Source of the DNA: Pseudomonas palmensis
Lineage (GTDB): Bacteria; Pseudomonadota; Gammaproteobacteria; Pseudomonadales; Pseudomonadaceae
Assembly: GCF_017848315.1 (NCBI RefSeq)
Contig: NZ_JAFKEC010000002.1
Location: 165,648 to 229,647 of the forward strand
Direction: 5' to 3'
DNA: 64,000 nucleotides
In this document: in pieces, positions 1-9,618 of the stretch
Position numbering within the stretch: position 1 is the first letter of the stretch
Layout of the letters: each line of letters begins with the position of its first letter
Program-made: the position numbers and the translations under genes
Notes under the pieces: generated by a model
What the model saw: the letters and a program-made list of their open reading frames with translations, nothing else
Told to the model about the DNA's origin: nothing
Databases searched by the model: none

Positions 1-114
1 ACGCCTAGTCAGTTATTCGGTAGCGAGGCACCTGTCGACTTCGTGAAAGATCAGGAAGGCTTGGAGCGGGTGATCGAAGTGCTGACTCAGATTGAGCATG
101 GGTTTGCTTGTTGA
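1..114 (+). CDS. C-terminal end of a MbcA/ParS/Xre-type antitoxin (partial)
   Basis: An open frame enters from the left edge and ends at TGA 112-114. The 37 visible residues (LFGSEAPVDF, then EGLERVIEVLTQIEHGFAC) match the C-terminal toxin-binding domain (DUF2384) of Xre/MbcA/ParS antitoxins, which usually end in a VxxLxxIEHG motif. Such antitoxins normally precede a RES toxin, but the next gene here is a DUF4062 protein. The protein could be a solitary antitoxin or part of another regulator. Only the tail is visible, so the family call is moderate. Confidence 0.55.
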   Translation, partial: TPSQLFGSEAPVDFVKDQEGLERVIEVLTQIEHGFAC

Positions 115-260
115 AAGCTGTATTCGCTGCAGGTGGGGAAGGGCTGATCACCCGCAATTTTGGCGCTAATTGGCTCCGTCGGGTGCTTGGCACTTACCGC
201 TGTTAGGACATACAGTAGTTCCCTAAGGCCGTCAGTTTGGCGTGCGTTTGGGGGATCATT

Positions 261-1307
261 ATGAAGGTGTTCGTGAGCTCCGTTGTCGGAGGGTTTGAGC
301 AGTACCGGGCTGCAGCTAGGAAGGCGATCACACTGCTGGGGCACACGCCAGTCATGTGCGAGGACTTCGGTGCACGTCCTTACTCTTCGCAGCATGCGTG
401 CATGACGGAGATCGACCAAGCTGATGTCGTGGTACTTATCCTTGGCGCGAATTTCGGCTACGAAACTGACACTGGTGAGTCAGTTACTCAACAGGAGTTT
501 CGGCGAGCGAAGACGACCGGCAAGCCTATCCTGGCTTTTCTCGAAACAGTGGAGATGGAAGAGCGGCAGAGAGCGTTTTCACGGGAAGTCTCCGACTATC
601 TCGATGGCCTGTTCCGGCTGACATTTTCTGATCAGCATGAGCTATCAGACGGCATCGTTCAGGGCCTGAATCAACTATCTCTGAGTCGTAAGGCCATATC
701 GGAGCAGGAGTTCATACAGCGCTTGCAGCAGAAAGATGGCAATGGCCGGCGGGGTGGCTATGACCACGAAGCTCGCCTGGAGGTAGCGTTCTTGCCTCAG
801 CCTGAAACCCTCGGCACGTTGCGCGCCGCCCATGCTCAACACGACCCGTTTTTTCTCAAGCTGTGCCAGGCTGGGCTTGGCTCGATCAAAGGCGGCTACA
901 AGGACTTCGATAGCGCCGATCAGACGGGAATTGATACTCCGGGCTTGAAGTGGCGACACCATGAGAGTGGTTTGTGCTGGTTGTCGATTTCACTGGCCAA
1001 CGCTTCGACGTCGCGAGGGATCATGGACTCGTATTACCTATCCCCATCCAGGGTCAGAGCAGGCGCTGAAGCTGCGTTCGGGCTGCTGTGCGAAGGGAAG
1101 AGTGGGTGGTTCCAGATCAGCCTGACTGGAGTTGACCACAAGCTCTTCGCTGAGCCCCCGGCTTCATCTTCCAGCAGCATCTCGTTGCCGTTCCGATCTG
1201 AGCAGAAGCTGGAAGAGCGGAGCTTGTTGATTCCTGCCACGCCGGCGGCGTACCGTCTTTGGTTGGACGAGGTGATGTTCAGGTTTGAGCGCAAAATGTC
1301 CATGTGA
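261..1307 (+). CDS. DUF4062 domain protein (TIR/NDT-like Rossmann fold)
   Basis: The chosen start is ATG 261 (MKVFVSSVVGGFEQYR). An upstream in-frame ATG at 237 would add an untypical tail. Residues about 1-110 have the DUF4062 pattern: KVFVSS, a conserved region ending in DVVVLILGANFGYE, then SVTQQEFRRAKTTGKPILAFLE. This resembles nucleoside deoxyribosyltransferase/TIR-like nucleotide-binding folds, and DUF4062 domains recur at the N terminus of bacterial defence and NLR-like proteins. The remaining 240 residues are unrecognised and may be the specificity or effector part. It stands alone after the antitoxin tail, in island DNA. NADase or glycosidase activity is only an inference. Confidence 0.7.
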   Translation: MKVFVSSVVGGFEQYRAAARKAITLLGHTPVMCEDFGARPYSSQHACMTEIDQADVVVLILGANFGYETDTGESVTQQEFRRAKTTGKPILAFLETVEMEERQRAFSREVSDYLDGLFRLTFSDQHELSDGIVQGLNQLSLSRKAISEQEFIQRLQQKDGNGRRGGYDHEARLEVAFLPQPETLGTLRAAHAQHDPFFLKLCQAGLGSIKGGYKDFDSADQTGIDTPGLKWRHHESGLCWLSISLANASTSRGIMDSYYLSPSRVRAGAEAAFGLLCEGKSGWFQISLTGVDHKLFAEPPASSSSSISLPFRSEQKLEERSLLIPATPAAYRLWLDEVMFRFERKMSM

Positions 1308-1848
1308 ACGTTGATATGGGCTGGTGAGTGGACACGGGCATATAAAGCAGGCCGTCTGGATTATTTATCGTGGGACACGGGCGGTCGCGTCGATACCACC
1401 ACCAAGAAGAGCTTCGCCGCTCACGCCCCCCTGTAAACCTCTTTTTTGATGTGTAAACCGCATTGGTTAACAGGTCAAAAATTTAGTTTACAAGCCAAGG
1501 TCGAGGGCGCCTGGATGTCGTCATTTCGGCTCGGAGGGTGACATGCCAGGGCGCCTGCCAATGAGCTGAGATGATGATTAATTCAGCTCATCGATGCCCC
1601 GGGTATCTGTTGAATTGGAGATCAGTGTGGAGCGGTACTTCAGGCTTTGGGTAGTAGGATTAGGCCGATCGGAAGCCTATTACCTCGCCTCCTCAAGCCC
1701 CAGGAGAGATTTTGATCACAGCGCCTTTGCAAAGCTGCAACCACCAAAGGTGCAACTAGTTGCATCTTCTTGGGAAGGCAATGAAAAAGGCTTGAGAGGC
1801 CCGGTTTTATTGGGTTATAATTGCTCTCAAGGTGAGCAGTGACAGGAT
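1308..1848. other. Long gene-poor stretch in the island
   Basis: No convincing gene is seen between the DUF4062 gene and the tRNA fragment. The stretch is AT-richer than the core. It contains a 14-bp perfect palindrome, TGCAACTAGTTGCA (1751-1764), and a short open frame (1594-1842) with no recognisable features and no ribosome-binding site, which I do not call as a gene. Confidence 0.5.
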
Positions 1849-1851
1849 CGC

Positions 1852-1909
1852 ATCACCGGTGTAAGGGGCGGCTCCTTAGAGAAGGGTTCGAATCTCTACG
1901 CTTCCGCCA
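1852..1909 (+). tRNA. 3' fragment of a tRNA-Ser-like gene (probable att site)
   Basis: The sequence shows a long variable arm (TAAGG, loop, CCTTA at 1861-1877), a T-arm with the GGTTCGAAT loop, an acceptor strand CGCTTCC, a discriminator G and an encoded CCA ending at 1909. A long variable arm indicates a class II tRNA, most likely Ser. The matching 5' acceptor strand GGAAGCG is not found upstream, so this is a 3' half, as left at the border of an integrative element that recombines in a tRNA gene. The adjacent integrase remnant supports this reading. Confidence 0.6.
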
Positions 1910-1914
1910 TATTC

Positions 1915-1941
1915 AAAGCCCTGATTACTCAGGGCTTTTTG
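1915..1941 (+). terminator. Rho-independent terminator after the tRNA fragment
   Basis: A 10-bp perfect stem (AAAGCCCTGA / TCAGGGCTTT) with a TTAC loop is followed by a T-rich tract. It lies six bases past the CCA of the tRNA fragment, the usual place for a tRNA terminator, so the att region probably carried tRNA and terminator together. Confidence 0.8.
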
Positions 1942-2361
1942 CGTTTTTGGTGCATAGAAAAACTACTCATGGGAACACCCTTGGGAATGGTTTTGATTTG
2001 TCAGCGCTGACAATACTTTGCTACTTGGAGGGTTTCGCCAAGGCTCCAATTCGACGATAAACACGCTCGGTAATGTCGCCCTTGGTGTGGCCCAGCAGCA
2101 GGCTGGCGTGGTCGACATCTGTGATCTCGGAAGCCGCCTTCGGGCGAATGTCGCGGAACTGGAACTGGCTGACCTTGCCAGCCAGGACCTGGTGTCCGGC
2201 GGAGACTGCTTCTTTCACCGCCTCCTCCCGGGCGTCGTCCCAGCGGTGACGCAGCATCGCTGCCGTCACCCGTTTGCCGTTGTCGGTCAGCAGCAGGTGT
2301 AGTGGCCTAATGAAACCGGACACCCATTTAGGCGAGAATGCTCGCCATAGAGAGGTGTCTA

Positions 2362-3524
<1,163 letters not shown>

Positions 3525-3768
3525 CCACTACAAGGTATGGCGACCCATGCGAAGCGTTACGCGCCAGAATCTTCCTGATCAGGGCGCCCAGGCTGCTCTC
3601 CGCGCCATCCACTTCCAGCATGATCCGCCCGGATTTTTCTTGCTCTTGCTGGTGCGCTTACGCCGGTACCTCCCCGGCGGCAGATTCCAATACCTAACTC
3701 AGATAACGAGGAATGCTGGGGTAAGAAAATATTAGTGATGGTTGATTTTTAAGTGGCGGGGACAAAAA

Positions 3769-3786
3769 AACCGGCCTTAGCCGGTT
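3769..3786 (-). terminator. Terminator for the minus-strand GAF operon
   Basis: A 7-bp perfect stem AACCGGC / GCCGGTT with a 4-base loop is bordered by seven A on the plus strand, which gives a U-run for minus-strand transcripts. It sits about 20 bp after the stop of the 69-aa gene. Confidence 0.8.
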
Positions 3787-3806
3787 CTTATGAGCGAGGA
3801 AGTGAT

Positions 3807-4016
3807 TTACTCTTGGCTGTATATTTCCTTTGTGAAGTAGGAACTGCTTTTTTCGATCTCCGCTTCTAGCCAATCTGAGGAATAAGAGTTTTTACGTTTG
3901 GAGCTTTCAACTAAATAGCCCTCAAAGCTCAAGCTCACAGATGTGACGCCCTCATTTTTCTTTGGTGAGGAAGTCAGAGCGTCTGCGAGATTTTTGCTAT
4001 CTTTAGCTTTGCTCAT
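3807..4016 (-). CDS. Small unknown protein coupled to the 2TM-GAF gene
   Basis: The chosen start is ATG 4016 (MSKAKDSKN), which has AGGAG seven bases upstream. An in-frame ATG at 4043 lacks such a site. The 69-residue product is hydrophilic and charged, with no signal peptide or membrane segment and no recognised domain. It overlaps the end of the upstream 2TM-GAF gene by 14 bp, so the two are probably translationally coupled and work together, for example as a regulator or partner. A strong terminator follows it. Confidence 0.65.
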   Translation of the reverse strand: MSKAKDSKNLADALTSSPKKNEGVTSVSLSFEGYLVESSKRKNSYSSDWLEAEIEKSSSYFTKEIYSQE

Positions 4017-4959
4017 GTTCCGCTCCTGACCATTCTGTGACATTTCGCTCGATGTATATAGATAGTAGCTTGGCTATCGTAAGCGTGAAGAACTTATCTC
4101 GCTCCCAGTTAAACTGGCCTGCGCTACTACTGGTAAATACTAGCACGCCCAATGGTTTTTTTCCATCATCATTGCCAAAGTAGTCTTTAACTGGGATTGA
4201 AAGGAATGATCTATATTTTTCTTTGTCTGAGGTGTCGCTCGTTGAGGAGTTGGCTAGCTCGGTGCTTTCAAAAATGTCATGACAAATCTTTGCTTCTTGT
4301 TGCACAAAGGCTAACCCAACGTGCCCATAGCCTGGCTTCCATCTTCGATTAGATGTAGTCATCCTGTCATCATGCATACGCCAAATGATACACAGGTCTT
4401 TATCATCTTTATCATACAAATAGAGTGCCATGTTGTACATACTGTCACCAGTGAAACCGAACAATGGGGTTCTATGGTGTGCGAGATGTCCTAACATGGC
4501 CTCTAGGCCTTCTTGCGAGTCCTCCCACTTTTTTACTAGTGGGTAGTCTTTAGGCTTTCTGTTGATTTCGGATATTATGGACTCTAGTTCCAGTGTTATA
4601 AGGTAAATAACACTTTGCTGGGTTGTGGCGGCAAGATAAAGCTCTTTGGCTTTTGGGATGACATCCTTTTTAAGATGCTCATTCTCATCTGAAATGTTGT
4701 CGATCTCGATGGAGTTTATGTGCCTTGATCCGCCCCTGTATAATATAAGTGCCAGGATCAAGTGGGCTACGACAGCAATGACTGCAAAACCGCCCTCTAG
4801 AAACGTAAATTTGTTGTCGGTGGAGAAAAGTTTGCTAATGCATAAGCCTATTATGATTGGAGATATTAGAGTCATCCACATGCTTGCAAAAATTATTGAA
4901 ATTGCAACTATGTTTGACTCGATCAACTTATTTTTTAGGTTTAGTTGTCGTAGGTCCAT
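4003..4959 (-). CDS. Two-transmembrane GAF-domain protein (unknown sensor/effector)
   Basis: The 318-residue protein has two N-terminal membrane segments (about residues 14-44 and 54-76), a charged helical linker (about 88-130) and a GAF-like domain to the C terminus. The GAF-like part is suggested by GFTGDSMYNMALYLYD, KPGYGHVGLAFVQQ, the RSFLSIPVKDYF ... PLGVLVFTSS pattern and a final helix. GAF domains bind small molecules such as cyclic nucleotides. No kinase, cyclase or HTH output is attached. Its base composition is clearly more AT-rich than the core genes, suggesting transfer. It is cotranscribed with a 69-aa partner and lies in a phage/island remnant. Function is unknown, and a defence or signalling role is inference. 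Confidence 0.7.
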   Translation of the reverse strand: MDLRQLNLKNKLIESNIVAISIIFASMWMTLISPIIIGLCISKLFSTDNKFTFLEGGFAVIAVVAHLILALILYRGGSRHINSIEIDNISDENEHLKKDVIPKAKELYLAATTQQSVIYLITLELESIISEINRKPKDYPLVKKWEDSQEGLEAMLGHLAHHRTPLFGFTGDSMYNMALYLYDKDDKDLCIIWRMHDDRMTTSNRRWKPGYGHVGLAFVQQEAKICHDIFESTELANSSTSDTSDKEKYRSFLSIPVKDYFGNDDGKKPLGVLVFTSSSAGQFNWERDKFFTLTIAKLLSIYIERNVTEWSGAEHEQS

Positions 4960-5067
4960 CTCGAGCTCTCAAAATATTTTGCGCTGTATGCAAGATTCTA
5001 GTTCCATAGTCAAGACGTATCGCCACGTGACCCCGTAGATTTGCGCTACCTTCCCACCGCCCGTAGC

Positions 5068-5807
5068 CTACGCGACCTTTGTAGATCGCGTAGGCCATGC
5101 AGGCGAGGGCGACCACGGCATCAGCTCCTTGGGCACCTTGACCACGTTGGGGAATTTTGAGGCAACCACGGCGCGGCGAGCGCTCGGCTCTGCGCTGGCG
5201 GATAGGGCGGTCTCAATGTGCTTCCAGAAGCTGCTGCCGCCAGGTGCATCGCTGATGTCGCGCAGAAGCGCATCACGTTCGGCCAACTGGGCGCGCAGGG
5301 TGTCGTTTTCGACTGCACCGCCTCGTGCGAATACCCCCGCTCAACCTCGCCAGCGGCGGGGTGGGTGTAGAGCGTGCGAACCTCGTATTCCTTCGGCATG
5401 GACAAGCAGATATCCAGGCCTTCGCCTCTTGCATCCTCCCAGCAGCAAGACCCGTGGGAACGAACGATGTGCACCGGCTCGCCCTGGTGTACCGCTGGAG
5501 CTGGTCGGGTGTAGAGGGGCCCCAGCTTGGCGATTTCGTCGAGGCATGCGTTTCAGCCCTTGCCAAAATGAAGTCCGGCACCCTCCGGATAGTCTTCACA
5601 GGCCCGCTCAGGCAACGACACCGGCTCGCCCTGGTGATGGGCCAGTTTCTCGTCAACTCGTGCATCCCGCAGAGCTTCCAACTCTTTGACTGCCGCGCGC
5701 AACATCTCAAGCTCTGACAATGGCCCATCCTGCTTCTGGGCGGCTGCATGCTCATCCATCCAGCGCAACACGTCGTCGCTGGTTACTTCGGTGGGCTCGC
5801 GCAGCAT
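5068..5807 (-). pseudogene. Phage Ea22/Ead-like protein, broken by a stop and a frameshift
   Basis: The minus-strand frame begins MLREPTEVTSDDVLRWMDEH and continues through a heptad-rich region (LEMLRAAVKELEALRD). An in-frame TGA near 5553 sits where the family normally has Trp (GKG-stop-NACLDEIAKLGPLY). Past this stop the same frame resumes to YSHEAVQ near 5300. There one base is missing in the TCGAAAACG region, and the reading continues in another frame (AERDALLRDISDAPG). Both lesions look like decay of a prophage gene. The original role is unknown. Confidence 0.7.
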
Positions 5808-5855
5808 GTAGAGCTTGTGCTGCTGGCAATACTTCCAACCTGGCGCCGCCTGAGC

Positions 5856-6074
5856 CTAGCAGGCTACCGATTGGCAAACTTGGGCGCCCGGCTGGGCGAG
5901 AAGTAGGCGCGTGCGGAACATTGCCTCATGACGGCGGATAGAAATGCGCTCCTTTGGCGCAGAGGGCTCGGCCATCAATTCCGCGTCAATGCGCGGCACG
6001 CTGACCATCTGTTCGGTGTTACTCGTCGGTTTTCTGTGGGCATGGGGATACCTCGCCGGATCGGCTACAGTCAT
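5856..6074 (-). CDS. Short phage-type fragment (doubtful)
   Basis: A 72-codon minus-strand frame contains MVSVPRIDAELMAE, a start motif (MVxVPR) common in small Pseudomonas prophage proteins. The rest (RRHEAMFRTRLLLAQPG) suggests decay. It lies just upstream of the Ea22-like remnant in the same direction. I could not identify a domain, and it may be only a relic. Confidence 0.3.
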   Translation of the reverse strand: MTVADPARYPHAHRKPTSNTEQMVSVPRIDAELMAEPSAPKERISIRRHEAMFRTRLLLAQPGAQVCQSVAC

Positions 6075-6098
6075 TAGCTCATTAAGGAGGACTTAAAT

Positions 6099-6332
6099 AT
6101 GGAATGCTTTATCTGCCAGGCCAAATCAACAAAGCTTGATCCGACTGGTGATCATCAGCGGTTGGCGTGCCCTGAATGCGGCGAATACAAGATCAGCAAC
6201 ACCGCGCTTGATCTCATGAAGAAAAACAAGTTGAGGTTCAACGTCGACATTGCAAGGGATTGGTTACGCAGGCACCAAGGAAGCGGTGAAATTCCGCTCA
6301 TCAATGACATAATCGCTGGCAACTTGGTCTAA
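6099..6332 (+). CDS. Small zinc-ribbon protein
   Basis: This 77-residue protein has an AAGGAGG ribosome-binding site 8 bp before ATG 6099, among the best in the window. Two CxxC-like pairs (CFICQAK near residue 3 and CPECGEYK near residue 25) form a zinc ribbon, followed by a basic helical tail. Similar small ribbon proteins occur in Pseudomonas prophages and islands. It is intact and opposite in strand to the broken methyltransferase, whose stop overlaps its last 4 bases. Role unknown; nucleic-acid binding is a guess from the fold. Confidence 0.65.
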   Translation: MECFICQAKSTKLDPTGDHQRLACPECGEYKISNTALDLMKKNKLRFNVDIARDWLRRHQGSGEIPLINDIIAGNLV

Positions 6333-7250
6333 GCCGCTTTCAGCATGGCTTCAATCACCAGCTGGCCTGCAAGTGGTGGAACTGCGTTGCCCGCCATGTG
6401 CATGGTCAGCCGGTGGTTGTCCGGGCGCAGGATGTCGATCGGGAATGACATCGCGGCCAGACCCTCGTCAGCACTGAGCATCCGCATCCGGTTGCCACCG
6501 ACCAGCGCCCAGCGATCCACAGTGGCAATCGTGACGATCGGCCGATTGATGTCCCGGCCTGGCGTGCCGGAGCCTTTGCCGTAGTAGGGCATGATGAACC
6601 TATCGCCGAACCGCGCTCGGCCATTGCGTACCCGGTCGAGCGTGGCCTGGGCCCGACCTGGCTTCTCGATTTGTGAGCAGCGCCCGGCATCGAAGTCGAG
6701 GAAGCTGCTGGCCGGCACATGCCGATCCTGCGGTAGCTGAAGCATCAGCGGCAGCCTTGCTGCGGGTCAGCACCATGAACAGGCGTACGCGATGCATGTG
6801 GCATGCCTAGGTCGGCGCAGTCCACGATGTGCGGTGCCGCCTGATATCCCAGCGCTTGAACCGCCTGTAGCCAGGCCGGGTAGAGCACCCAGTCGGTGAA
6901 CTCCGGTACGTTCTCGATCACTGCCGCCTGCGGCCGGTGGAATTCCAGAGCCGGTACCGGCGCCCATGTCGAGCGAGAGGCGTCATGCTCGGGGTTCCCT
7001 GACTTCTTGCCGCGGGCCTTGGCGTTGCCCTGGCAGCAGGGCGAGGCGAGTAGGATGTCGTGCGCCAGCACCTGCTCCCAGCGCGCCTGGTGAAGGTCCT
7101 GGCAAACGTGCTGCGTCTCGGGTGGTTGGCGCTGTGCCACTCAACGGCCACAGGCCAGTGGTTTGCCGCCCAGAGAACCTGGACACCTGCGGCGCGCGCG
7201 CTGGTGCTCCATCCCCAGAGGCCGGCGAACAGGTCGATTGCTGTGGTCAT
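6329..7250 (-). pseudogene. C5-cytosine DNA methyltransferase, multiply frameshifted
   Basis: From ATG 7250 the reading starts MTTAIDLFAGLWGWSTSARAAGV, a variant of motif I (DLFAGxGG). It must change frame near 7130 to reach ETQHVCQDLHQ, LLASPCCQGNAKARGK (the catalytic PCQ motif with its Cys) and VIENVPEFTDW (ENV motif). Further shifts near 6800 and 6745 are needed to reach the C-terminal part (MHMAGNAVPPLAGQLV, motif X). At least two or three frameshifts make it inactive. It is a phage-type Dcm, probably once used for self-protection. Confidence 0.85.
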
Positions 7251-7311
7251 GGGGATACCTGAAAAAACTGGGCTGTGGGATAGTCGGAAGTTTCTACTTT
7301 CAGGAAAGAGC

Positions 7312-7873
7312 ATGAAGTTAGAAAAAACGCAGACGGAGAGCCCTCACAGACTGACAGTCGACCAGCATGTGTTCCCAAAGTCGGGGATACGGCGCTTCTG
7401 CAATCCTGAAGGTGCTGTTCAAGTGTTCAGTAGAAAACTGGGGAAGGCTCTCCATTTGGCTCCAGGAAATCCATTTTTTTTGCGTGAACGGGTGCGGGAC
7501 CAGAGTGCCGAGACTGGAATTGCAAAGCAGACTGAAGACTGCTTCGGGTCCTTGGTTGACGGAATCCTATCCGGAACCGTAAAAACTATTGGAGTTTTGG
7601 AGAAGCGCGTTGTGGAAGAGTTCTTCAGTCTCTGGAGAACTCGGCAATAAGTTTAAGATGGAGGGCCTGCCAGATATTAACTTTCCAGAGTTGAGGGGCG
7701 ATCACCTTACGAAAAACGAACAGGAAATTCTCGAAAGCAAGCATGTTACATTCATTTTGGACGGAATCATGCCTGGCAGATTCGCTGCAAGTGTGCAGTT
7801 GTTGGGCTTCTACAATCGATTCTCTATAGACAATCGACGGATGCAATGGGCGATAGTTCGGGCGGAACAAGGT
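7312..7873 (+). pseudogene. DUF4238-like gene, frameshifted and truncated
   Basis: ATG 7312 follows CAGGAAAGAG. The N terminus (SPHRLTVDQHVFPKSGIRRF) resembles DUF4238 proteins, which begin with a His-containing HxxxxxxLxxF-type motif. The frame ends at TAA near 7648. One extra base in CGGCAATAAGTTT explains it: read without it, the sequence continues through KFKMEGLPDINFPELRGDHL to about 7870, where it meets the tail of a minus-strand phage gene. It seems to be a cargo gene inserted in prophage DNA, now broken by a 1-bp insertion and missing its end. Confidence 0.6.
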
Positions 7874-8085
7874 ACTGCGGGGCATCGAACATTTGGCTCG
7901 ATTGCTTCACCTTTTCGCCGGCCATGATCGCTGCGGCGCGCTGTTCAACGGCCTCATTCCACTCGGCAAGGGTGAGCCCAAGGGGGGGGGGCGACTTTCC
8001 CGCTTGGCCTGGTCGTCTCGCTGATCTTCCTGGCCTCAGCCAGCGCTACGTCGGCGGTCATGCCGAAGACTGCGAATGTGCTCAT
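7868..8085 (-). pseudogene. Small phage protein interrupted at a G10 tract
   Basis: The minus-strand frame from ATG 8085 begins MSTFAVFGMTADVALAEARK. A run of ten G on the plus strand (7982-7991) then puts the downstream part (GLTLAEWNEAVEQRAAAIM, then SSQMFDAPQY) in a different frame. A tract one or two bases different would restore one protein. The end is cut off at the junction with the DUF4238-like gene. It could be simple decay, a phase-variable tract or a sequencing slip. Confidence 0.6.
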
Positions 8086-8216
8086 AGTTCACTCCAGCGG
8101 GCAGCGCCCCGCCAAGACAATAGGTTTTTGAGGATTTGGCATTAAGATCGGCTGAGTAGATATGCCGGGATGATGGCCAAACGCCACCCGGTTCTGTATA
8201 TTTACTGAAACTAAAT

Positions 8217-9107
8217 TTGGATGTTCGAAAAGTGACCAAAGAACGACCCGCTAAGTCCGCTGAGACTGGAGCGCAGATTCAAAAGAACAAGAATTGTTTT
8301 ATAGTTACACCTATTGGTTCGAGCGAGTCTTCAATTCGCAGAGCGGCTGATGGCCTTATTAGCTCTGTGCTTAAGCCCCTACTTGCTGAGATGGCTTTTG
8401 ATGTCCACGTCGCACACGAAATATCTTTAACCGGCTCAATTACTCGGCAAGTCGTTGAGCATATCCTCACTGCTGAGTTAGTAATTGCAAATTTGTCTGA
8501 GCTTAATCCGAATGTGATGTACGAGCTGGCCGTCAGGCACTGCACGGGGCTTCCGGTCGTAGCAATCGCTGAAAGTGGCACTAAGCTACCGTTTGACATT
8601 TCAGATGAAAGAACCGTGTTTTACACGAACGATATGCGTGGAGTATTTGAGTTGACTCCGGCGTTGCGTATTGCAATTGAAGGTGCGATGGTGCGCACCG
8701 ATTCAGATAATCCTGTGACCCGAGTGAGAAAAAATCGAGTATTGCTTGAGTCGCTTGATCAGGGCGATGCGAAAACAATACTTATTGAGCGCCTTGATAA
8801 TATCGAATCGTTGTTGGGCGATTTAAGGTTCGCGGGGGATAAGTTTGATAGGTTGACCCGAAAGAATCATAAGCTTATGCTGGTTGTTGAGTCGGGAGAG
8901 GCTGTAGATAGATTCAAAAACTCGTTGATGAGAGCGCACCCTAACTGCTTGATAAGGGATCGAGCGGGATCTCATCATAAGTCTGGAACTGTATTTAGCT
9001 CTTGCGTGAATCTTTCTATTGAAACGCCTGATGGAATCGACTCAGGTGTTATTCTCGACCTATGTCATCAAGTTAATCTTAAAGTTCTTGACCTTATAGC
9101 GATATGA
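8217..9107 (+). CDS. TIR/NDT-like nucleotide-binding protein
   Basis: The N-terminal domain (about residues 26-150) shows CFIVTPIG near the start, RRAADGLISSVLKPLL, and later ELVIANLSELNPNVMYELAVRH followed by PVVAIAESG. This is the signature of nucleoside 2-deoxyribosyltransferase/TIR-like folds, with Glu in the NxxVMYELA loop as the likely catalytic residue. The C-terminal half (about 150-296) is unrecognised. TTG 8217 is the longest start, and GTG 8232 is an alternative. The gene is AT-rich relative to the core and stands alone in the island. Proteins of this kind occur in anti-phage islands as NAD-cleaving or nucleotide-modifying effectors. That role is not proved here. Confidence 0.65.
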   Translation: MDVRKVTKERPAKSAETGAQIQKNKNCFIVTPIGSSESSIRRAADGLISSVLKPLLAEMAFDVHVAHEISLTGSITRQVVEHILTAELVIANLSELNPNVMYELAVRHCTGLPVVAIAESGTKLPFDISDERTVFYTNDMRGVFELTPALRIAIEGAMVRTDSDNPVTRVRKNRVLLESLDQGDAKTILIERLDNIESLLGDLRFAGDKFDRLTRKNHKLMLVVESGEAVDRFKNSLMRAHPNCLIRDRAGSHHKSGTVFSSCVNLSIETPDGIDSGVILDLCHQVNLKVLDLIAI

Positions 9108-9258
9108 TATGTTGCATCGCATTCTAAGGGGACACCCAAAGGATGAGGCTGTAGAATCCTCGACAGTGCCGCTTTACGAGCAACTCCGCGTGTGCTGACA
9201 ATTTCGTCGCCAGGATCGCGTCTTAGCTCGGCGACGCTGGCTTCTTCAAACTGACGTG

Positions 9259-9534
9259 CTAGTTTTTTAGATATCTTAAAGCTGGCGCGTCAGGCTTTTT
9301 CAGGCGGCGCGCTTGCTCTCGATGGTCAACAGCAATGAACGCCCAGTGCAGGTCCTGCAGCAGCTCCTGCAACTGGGTGTAACCGTGAGCTTTCATCGCC
9401 TTGGCCATGTCGGCACGCGTCCCAGCAGCTGACTCCACTGGCAAGATCTCTAACTCCCGGCGCTCGGCCTCGGCCTTTTTCCTCTCGCGGTAATCCGCTG
9501 AGTGCTTCGCTGAACCCGTCTTCTTCTCGGCCAT
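9259..9534 (-). CDS. Small phage-type protein, unknown
   Basis: This 91-residue protein has a charged N terminus (MAEKKTGSAKHSADYRERKKAEAERRELE) forming a predicted helix, then a segment MAKAMKAHGYTQLQELLQDLHWAFI. It resembles short conserved proteins of Pseudomonas prophages, and I know no function for it. It reads in the same direction as the next two phage genes. A weak ribosome site (GGTACC region) precedes ATG 9534. Confidence 0.55.
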   Translation of the reverse strand: MAEKKTGSAKHSADYRERKKAEAERRELEILPVESAAGTRADMAKAMKAHGYTQLQELLQDLHWAFIAVDHREQARRLKKPDAPALRYLKN

Positions 9535-9618
9535 GGCCGGTACCTCCTAAGCCGCTGGGCGACAAAGTGATCTGCTGCTGGCGCCAGCCGTGCCGTGCGC
9601 GGTTGAGTACTCGCCGGA

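Noticed and set aside
1594..1842. 82-codon plus-strand open frame
   Set aside because: No ribosome-binding site, odd composition and no motif; it lies in the gap before the tRNA fragment.
1861..1909. Complete tRNA gene or tmRNA end
   Set aside because: The 5' acceptor strand GGAAGCG and D-arm are absent upstream, and the 3' end does not fit the tmRNA of pseudomonads.
7982..7991. Firm claim of phase variation
   Set aside because: The gene is truncated and in a decayed region; without read or strain data, slippage or error is equally likely.
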